Positions 56,997 through 64,000 of a DNA stretch of 64,000 nucleotides are shown in pieces. Each line of letters begins with the position of its first letter. The stretch's first letter is position 1. The position numbers and the translations under genes were made by a program. Source of the stretch: Juglans regia (lineage: Eukaryota > Streptophyta > Magnoliopsida > Fagales > Juglandaceae). Under the pieces are notes generated by a model, which saw only the letters and a program-made list of their open reading frames with translations, ran no database searches and was not told the origin of the DNA. Location of the stretch: contig NC_049905.1 of the NCBI RefSeq assembly GCF_001411555.2, positions 558,001 to 622,000 on the forward strand, written 5' to 3'.

Positions 56997-59900
56997 TTCT
57001 TTATATATGTATAGTTTATTGGTTAAGGTTTCTGGCTCTGTCTTATGATGTTGGCTCTCTTTACACTTTGGATTTGGATTTTGTAACCTGAGTTGTCTGA
57101 TTGTTTCAACAGTATTCCTCTACTATAAATAAGAGCATAAATAAAATTAGGGTCTCTTTGATCTTTAATAAAAGAAAAAAAAAATTCATAAATTGATATA
57201 ATTTCACGTGATACATTATATCTATTTTATAATAAAAATAAGTTTACAACCTGACGTATTACATCAAGTTACGTTAGTTTGTGAGTTTACTTTTATAAAA
57301 TTATTTTATCTTCAAAATGAAATACTCTTATAAAAACCATACTTTTATATTTAAATAAAGTTAAATACTATATGGACCTCATGAAGTAGACCTTGTGAAG
57401 ATTGTATATAAGTGGTATAAACACTATAATATTAGAATAATTCTTTTTATCAGTCACTATTTATTATTTACATTTTATAAAAAATAACTGTGAGGTGTAA
57501 AATAGTAAATAATGACTGATATATAATAAAACTTATAATAATATTATTATTATACGTTAGTGCTAATATATTGGAGGTTTCATTTTCTTTCTTTTTTTTT
57601 AAGGTTTATTGAGAGGGAGGAATATTCAAAATGGAAGACCATCATGCACTGGTTTCTTTATCAATATTAATTGTTTCAAGTACATGAGGGCCAGTGCGCG
57701 TCACCACTACGCATGCAAGATCATCGATAAATTATTTCCTATAAGAAAACGAGAGAGGATCTTTTGCTATGATTTGACAATGCAAAGGTGTAAATACTCA
57801 TGTCATGTTCAAGAACGTTGATGGGAAGAGATATGTCTCATTGTATATCTAATTAAATAAGATATAGGGTACGTTTGGATAGTGAGAAGTGTTGAGAATG
57901 TTTGTGAATAGTAATAAAAAAGTAATAAAAAAGTAATAATAAAATATTGAATAGTAGTAAAAAGTAGGTAAAAAATAATGAATAGTAAAAAAATAGATAA
58001 AAAATAATAATAAAGTAAAAAATAAAAGTGAGAGTACTTGCCAAACATAGCCATAGTCTAAAGTTAAAGTTTAAAATTCAAAATCTCTATTTTAATAATA
58101 TTAAGAATATATAATATAAATAATTAAATATTTTTTTTTTATCAGCTTAAACAATTTGATCAAGTGAAAATTTCATATAATATCCATATAGAAGTCTTCA
58201 ATTCCAACACCGAGTCTACGCTATTCTCTCATTTAATTAAATAGAAAAAATATACTAAAAAAACGCAAAAGAAAAGAAATGAAGGTAAAGTAATTTGTAC
58301 AGTACTACTACTGCAGAGGCATTGAAATTTGAGGTAAGGATGAGGACAAGTCATGTGTGCACACTCACACTGGGCGTCCAGACAGCACCCGCAAAGTTAA
58401 GGCATTGTTTGGATAGTTGAGTTTTTTTAAAATATTTTATTATTATTTAATATTTTATTATTATTATTTTATTACTATTTATGTAATAAAAAATGTTAAA
58501 TGTATTTAAAAAAAATTATAAAAAATTTATTTATTCTACATGTCAATTATTGATACGTTAAAAATCATAAAATTTAAAATTTAAAATTTAAATTGAAAAT
58601 GAAAACTAATAAAATGAATTTTACAAATAAAATTATAAGTATATATAATATTACTCTTCACATAATATCTTAGATCATTTTATTACTCAAACCCAACCTA
58701 AAACTAGCTCGAAGAAAAGAGGAAAAAAAAAACGTGTTCAACAGGTGGGAAACATACGGCACCCATGAATTATTAATGTGGGGTTTGATATTATTGATAA
58801 GAGACAGACACAAATGATCTGTGTCTCAAAAGAAAAGAAAAAAAAAAAAAAAAGCAGCAAAAGCTCTCTCTCTTAAATAGGGTTGGAATGAGTAGAGTTT
58901 TAAATAGGGTTGGAGCCCATGGCGATGCTACTTTATGTTTGATTACTACCATATGTCTTGTTATTTGATGAGGGGACCCAATTAAAATTAAGAGCACCAG
59001 CATATATAAATGGTGATTGTATATGTTTAGCTCTTTCTTTCTTTCTTTCTTTCTTGTTTTCTGTTTAAGTTGAGATTTTTGCATGCATTTTTTGGGTGGC
59101 CATGCAGAGCTAGCTAGAGTTTAAAGTTAATTAGTGACCCATATGGTGATTGTTGGGAGTGAAATGAGCGTTTCAAATCACGTTTACCGTCAATAATCAC
59201 GACGTAAGAAGAGAGAATCATCTGACTATATACTGCTATATTGCTAACATTCATTCATGTACTATAAGAAAATTACTTATTTGCGATCAATTAATTCCAG
59301 CGAAATGATTATTTATAATTAAAATTAGATGTGAATAGTCTTTTAATTGTAATAAATTAATCACAAAAGTCTATTTTTCTTATAGTGGTGATCAAAAAAT
59401 ATACCAACAATAATCATGACCTTGTTGATCATTTGCAGTCTTTTGCAGGTAGATGATCAGTATTTTTTATCAGTTTCATTCTTATGGGAAACTTCAAAAT
59501 TATGCAAAGCAAAATCCTAATTTAGCACCCAATTGACAATTGTTTGCAGCATAGTAGCACTGCTCATTGTTATCGTTAGTTATTTTTATAATTTTTTATT
59601 TATATTTTTTTAATATATTTAAATATTTTTTAAAAATAAAAAAATATACCAATACATTTAAAATTATTTTTTTAATCACTAAATATATAAATAAATTGAC
59701 CAACTGTCAACTAGAGTGGAAGCAGCAAAGAACTTTTCCCTTGTTTATTTAAGAAAAATACAAAAGAAAAACTTGTTAAATTTGGTGAAATATAATTGTC
59801 AATTAAGATGCGCCTTATCATCTCTAATTAACTTAAATGATTTTTGTTTTTTTTTGGTTGTTTTTGATGTTTGAAAAGATGGCTGTTTAATTAGCTTGAT

Positions 59901-60146
59901 TGCAAGTCACCATATCTGCAGCAGATGAGTGTGTAATTTGTTTGTTTCATTGATATAATTTGTAGTAGTGTTGGACGGTGGAGAGAGGCCAGGGATGTTA
60001 AGTGCACGACAGTATTGCCCAATCTACTTCGGTTGTCTTAATTTGCGTACGACATTAATCGAAGGGACTTTTGATATGATACATGTATATATATATATAA
60101 TTATTTTTTTGATAAATTATTATTTTTTAAATTCATTGCATGTTAG

Positions 60147-60285
60147 GATTCGTTTGTATAGTAAAATGAGATGAGTTGAATAAAATATTATTTTTTAATA
60201 TTATTATTATTTTAAAATTAAAAAAATTTATAATAATGTGATGAAATGAGATAAAATAATTTTTGTATCTAAACAAGCCTAAACG
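60147..60285. mobile_element. MITE, family A, short copy
   Basis: Starts attcgtttgtatagtaaaat, contains gagttgaataaaatattatt and ends tttttgtatctaaacaagcc. Confidence 0.55.
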
Positions 60286-61190
60286 TCCAGTGCGACCTTC
60301 ATAATGATTCTTTTCTTTATTACTATTTTCTAATAAATCATTTTCATTTTATTAGGTTAATATTATATAATGCATATAAAAAATTTATTTTTAATATTTT
60401 TCTATTATTCTTTCAATATTTTTTTAATATAATATTAAATGATTAACCCACAAATAGAACATAATAAATATTTTCTAATAATTAAATGCCACATTAGAGA
60501 ATAATGAGAGGATAATACTACTAAAGATATTGTGGATAGCATTACCCTTGGCTTTATTCTGAGATGAAGTAACTTCATCTGCCCCCACATGTACTTTAGA
60601 AAGTGATATTTTACCTATAAGAAAGACACATAAAATCACAAAGCCATGTTTATCTATACAACTAATTAATGGTGAGAAAAGTGACACTTAAAAACACAAG
60701 AGGATAGAATATCACTTTTACCTGAAAATCATTTCATGATCTAGTTGCATATTTTTCTCAACAAGAACTTCAGATTCAAGCCCTCTTTTTTTTAATTTAA
60801 TCTCCCCATTCAAATGCTGTGAATAATGCAAAATATGGCAAGTTTCAATATTTTTTCATATATAGAAATAGATAAACATTGACTAGATGATGTCCTTCTC
60901 ATATTTGAAAAACTGATTAAAAATATAAAGTAATTATATTTAATTTTGTCAGCTTATGAAGCTTAGGTTTCTGTTCATGACAAACCCATGTTGGATTTGG
61001 ACGTTTTTGAAGGAGAAAACAGGATTGAGATGAGTTTCAAAATGGCAGTATATGTCACCTAATTTGCAAGGAATTTGGGGCATAAATCTAGTAAGAAGGT
61101 CATAAAAACAATCTTAAAATATTTGTTGTCAAGTAAGGTCTGATTGGTATTTGGTACCAACTTTGGTGTTTTTAGTTTGCTTTTATATAT

Positions 61191-61344
61191 GAGAAATGGC
61201 AGTTGTATTAATAATAGTCGTGTAATTATTTTGAAAAATAAATAAATATAAAATTTATATAAAAATAAATTAATTTTTAATAATAAATATTAATTTTTTA
61301 AAAATAATTATATAACACTTTTGCACTTATACATAAAATCACTC
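61191..61344. mobile_element. Mutator-like MITE (family D), copy 3
   Basis: Starts gagaaatggcagttgtatta and ends cacttatacataaaatcactc, with the family's tgtaattattttgaaaa arm. Flanks tttatatat and tttatgaat are a 9-bp duplication with two mismatches. Confidence 0.65.
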
Positions 61345-61379
61345 TTTATGAATACTAATCGACCCTCGTAAATGATAGA

Positions 61380-61435
61380 CAGAGAGAAGAACAGTTTTTT
61401 TTATTTTTTTTTAAAAGCAGAGAGAAGAACAGTTT
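61380..61435. repeat. 18-bp direct repeat around a 20-nt T-rich insert
   Basis: cagagagaagaacagttt occurs at 61380-61397 and 61418-61435, separated by tttttattttttttttaaaa-type sequence. It looks like a target duplication around an almost pure poly(A) retroposition (antisense). Confidence 0.7.
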
Positions 61436-61671
61436 GATAATTGATATATGATCCGACCGCCCAAAAAGGCATGAGATTTTGAGACACATGAGGGCCAACG
61501 TATATGGACAATTGGTACGCGCATTCTAAGCACGTGAAAATTTCAGTAACACATCCTAGGATTGGGGAATTACACTTTTATGTGTTTTTCTAAACATTAA
61601 TGCAATTAATAGAAACATTAAAATACAAAAGTAGATGATGAAAACCCCACATCATTTTTTTTTTTTGTAAA

Positions 61672-61985
61672 TAAGATAAGACGAGATAAGATGAAATAAA
61701 AATTAAAAATTAAATAAAATATTATTAAAATATATTTTTTTAAAATTATTTTTATTTTAAAATTTGAACAAATTGAACTGTTTATTTTATTTCATTTAAA
61801 AATTTTAAAAAATTATAATGATTAGATGATATGAATTATAAAAACAAACGAGGCTCTAGGCCCCATTTGGATTGTAAGATGAGATTAGATAATTTTAGAT
61901 GAAAATTAAAGGTTGAATAAAATATTATTTTTAATATTATTATTTTATTAAAAATTTAAAAAAATTATAATGATGAGATGAAACC
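61672..61985. mobile_element. Two adjacent family A MITEs
   Basis: One copy runs to about 61851 (ends aaaacaaacgaggc). The next starts ggccccatttggattgtaag at 61859 and fades after ataatgatgagatgaaac. Both have the aataaaatattatt core. Confidence 0.5.
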
Positions 61986-63296
61986 GGTTTCAATCCTCAT
62001 TCATTCTTTCTCTAGATCCTCGACAACATAAAAGTTAGTTGCTCGCTTCTTAGAAACAGAAAAATGGTTTGAAATACTCTTGAATGACGCATGAGTGTGT
62101 AGGATGCTAGATCAGCAACGTCCCAAAGACATGCAAAATGGGATGAGCGTGGTAATAATAGGAAATCAAAACAAGTAAAAGATACGAAACCAATATTTTC
62201 TTAGTCAAATTTCTGAAATTCCTTGATGATTGACCTTGGTATGATATGATGGATGACTGCTAGAAATTGCTCAAAATGCATGGTTTCATTTGCACTTGTC
62301 AAAAGAGCTCGAGTATTAGGATTTACATAACTATTACAAAATGATGGTAAAAATCTTCTAATTATTAAATACTTACTCATGTCAATGAAGAATATGACTT
62401 TTAATATTAAACATAAGAATCCATGTCATGGGAATGCAGTGCCCACCCCACCATGTGGAGGCTCCATCTCCATGGTCCTCTCTCTTGAAACCCATAATTT
62501 ATATGCTGCAACCACTTTTGTTACCACCAAGAGGAAACCACTCCTCCTCCTACTCTCTCCTGTACACATCACTGACCTGTAATAAAGCATAAAAAGATGA
62601 TGATAAAGTGATTGAGTTCTGTGGTGTAAATTATAACGTGGGTCCGAGAGTTTGAGTCAGAGTGTTTGGAGAGAGAGAGAGAGAACTGAGAAAGCAAAAA
62701 TGCAAGAACTTTTTGCAAATTTCCCACATCAAAAGACACAAATCTCTATCTCTTTCTTGCATAATTAGACATTATAATATCATATAATCCTCATCATAAT
62801 AACAATTATTTTGAAGGGTGCAAAAGGGAGGTGAGCATATGCTTCGCTGCTCATGTGGGACATCATCAAAATAAACTATCCCAAAATGATGTGCTGATTT
62901 TTAAGATGGAGGAACATTGACTTCCCCACAACAAACACATGAATGATGAGCCAATTTCAACCAAATCCCATGGCGCGTGTGTCTACCTCTCTACCAAATG
63001 AAAATGGGTCCTACGCCTGGGCCAACAACACTCCCCACACACTCAAATTCAGCTAGGAAGAAAGATGGATTTTGATTGATTATGTATCCACGGCTTGGGA
63101 AAGAAAGCAAGAAAGAAAAAACAAAAAAAAAAAATTCAGAAGTTTTAAATTCAGACTGTCAGAGATTAGGGGTAAGTGAACGTGCATTATTTCGAGCACA
63201 GATCTGGTCCTGCTGGATCCTCTCAAAGCACCACACCCACCCAACTCCTCCCCCACAAAACACACACTCCCTTTACTCACTGCCGCTTCTACAAGG

Positions 63297-63309
63297 TCTT
63301 TATATATTC
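63297..63309 (+). promoter_or_regulatory. TATA box of a right-edge transcription unit
   Basis: tctttatatattc is followed about 30 bp later by a purine-rich leader (gagagagaaggatatagaga). The upstream sequence is CA/CT-rich (cacacactccctttactcac), typical of plant core promoters. Confidence 0.5.
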
Positions 63310-63329
63310 AAAGGAGAGAGAAGGATATA

Positions 63330-63595
63330 GAGAGCGAGTCTAAAGAAAGAGAAGAAGATCTAAAAGGAGAGCTTTCAGGTTCACTGCCCACTTTGCCCAG
63401 AACCTAAAAAAGCAGCAGGAGTGAAGCAAGCAAATTAATGGTTCCTCGGGCTCCTGCTACTGTTAGCTAGCCTCTGCAGCCGGTCTGAAACAAAGGCGGT
63501 GGTCTGGCTTTTGTAGTAAGTTTTGACTCTTGTTATTGTTGTTATGTTTGACGGGAAGGAGAATAGTAACAAGGATAGAAGACCTTCTTTCATGG
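63330..63595 (+). other. Putative leader exon 1 of a transcript leaving the window
   Basis: GA-rich leader ending at a strong donor (catgg|gtaagc, 63596). A matching acceptor (ttttgcag|gaa) lies at 63918. An ATG at 63544 opens MFDGKENSNKDRRPSFMG, but after splicing it stops six codons later (IRER, stop), so it is not the main ORF. The unit is a 5' UTR of a protein gene further right, or a noncoding RNA such as a microRNA precursor. I cannot identify it. Confidence 0.4.
63438..63470 (+). other. Upstream ORF MVPRAPATVS
   Basis: An 11-codon ORF including stop in the putative leader. At least two more short ORFs follow (63544 onward across the intron, and MNTLLLFITSC from 63931), so the leader would be strongly translation-limiting if it heads a coding mRNA. 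Confidence 0.35.
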
Positions 63596-64000
63596 GTAAG
63601 CCGTATTCTCATACTCCAGAGCTGGTTTTTAATTTTGATTTGGAAAAGAAGAGAGAAAAGGAAATTTTTAACCACTTATTTCATTTCTTGCTCCTTTTGT
63701 TTCTGAAACTTTTTTTTTTTTTTTTATAGAGAAATTCAACCACCACGTCTTTTTTTCTTTTTTCTTTTCCCTTTTCTCTCTGTCCTTTTAACGAAGGCAA
63801 CTCTCAGCATCGTCTTCTGTTTTCCCTTTAATCAAACCACACGGGAATGCTCATTTTTACACTCAACTTTCTTTTCTTTTCCTTTCTCTTTACCATCCTT
63901 TTGTTGGTATTTTGCAGGAATAAGAGAAAGATGAACACTTTGCTACTATTCATCACAAGTTGTTAGGTAGTGTTTGTGTGTAGTTGAGAAGGAAGGTTTA

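Larger units (their letters stand above)
57006..63296. other. Repeat-rich intergenic region
   Basis: No gene recognised. The 70-codon ORF at 57609-57821 has no known domain. 57866-58055 and 58400-58690 begin with tttggatagt-type MITE starts. 60147-60285 and 61672-61985 are family A MITEs. 61191-61344 is a family D MITE. 59550-59710 is an AT-rich hairpin element. 62600-63296 becomes GA/CA-rich and is probably promoter of the right-edge transcription unit. Confidence 0.5.

Noticed and set aside
57609..57821. Plus-strand ORF of 70 codons
   Set aside because: No homologue recognised and it lies in MITE-rich DNA; insufficient evidence for a gene.
63523..63729. 68-codon ORF at the right edge
   Set aside because: It reads through a strong splice donor into an intron-like T-rich tract; after splicing the frame stops quickly.

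Overview
This window is nuclear DNA from a woody eudicot. Genes have long AT-rich introns with GT..AG boundaries, and the space between them is packed with decayed transposons, MITEs and microsatellites. Several repeat families, such as the 'tttggatantgagttgagatga' type, look like those of Fagales, perhaps Juglandaceae. That assignment is an inference from memory and was not searched.

Layout. (1) 0.9-4.7 kb, minus: 5' part of an EEF1A-lysine-methyltransferase-4-like gene that runs off the left edge and carries a 1-nt frameshift in a G run. (2) 5.8 kb: an orphan first exon resembling MBD10/11-type methyl-CpG-binding proteins; 7.0-7.55 kb: a broken glyoxalase-I-like gene. (3) 9.1-24 kb, plus: a complete 22-exon SEC31 gene (COPII outer coat), with LINE, SINE and MITE insertions in its introns. 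(4) 27.7-29.1 kb, minus: an intronless receptor-like cytoplasmic kinase like At3g51990. (5) 33.4-34.6 kb, plus: an intronless MBOAT acyltransferase like At3g51970 (ASAT1). (6) 35.5-38.3 kb, minus: a three-exon GIY-YIG nuclease of the SLX1/HIGLE type. (7) 39.4-42.1 kb, minus: pheophytinase (PPH) in five coding exons. (8) 46.4-51.2 kb, plus: a two-exon CC-NB-LRR resistance gene. (9) 52.8-53.7 kb, plus: an F-group bZIP with the Cys/His zinc-sensor motif, closest to bZIP24. (10) 55.6-56.5 kb: a complete Pack-MULE (64-bp TIRs, perfect 9-bp target duplication) carrying an HSP70 fragment. (11) 57-63.3 kb: repeat-rich intergenic DNA. (12) 63.3-64 kb: a promoter and a leader with upstream ORFs, for a transcription unit that continues past the right edge.

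The genes are unrelated housekeeping, chlorophyll-breakdown, immunity and metal-response genes; there is no operon-like or clustered pathway. The kinase/ASAT pair repeats the neighbourhood of At3g51970-At3g51990, so it is probably conserved microsynteny.

I found no undescribed multi-gene system. The most distinctive content is the mobile DNA: one Mutator-like TIR family represented by both the HSP70-carrying Pack-MULE and several small MITEs, LINE insertions with intact target duplications inside SEC31 (one of which duplicated a splice-site pyrimidine tract), and a perfect 50-bp palindrome in a PPH intron. Exon borders were derived by hand from splice dinucleotides, reading frame and remembered homologues. 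For SEC31, PPH, the NLR and the GIY-YIG gene all phases close exactly.
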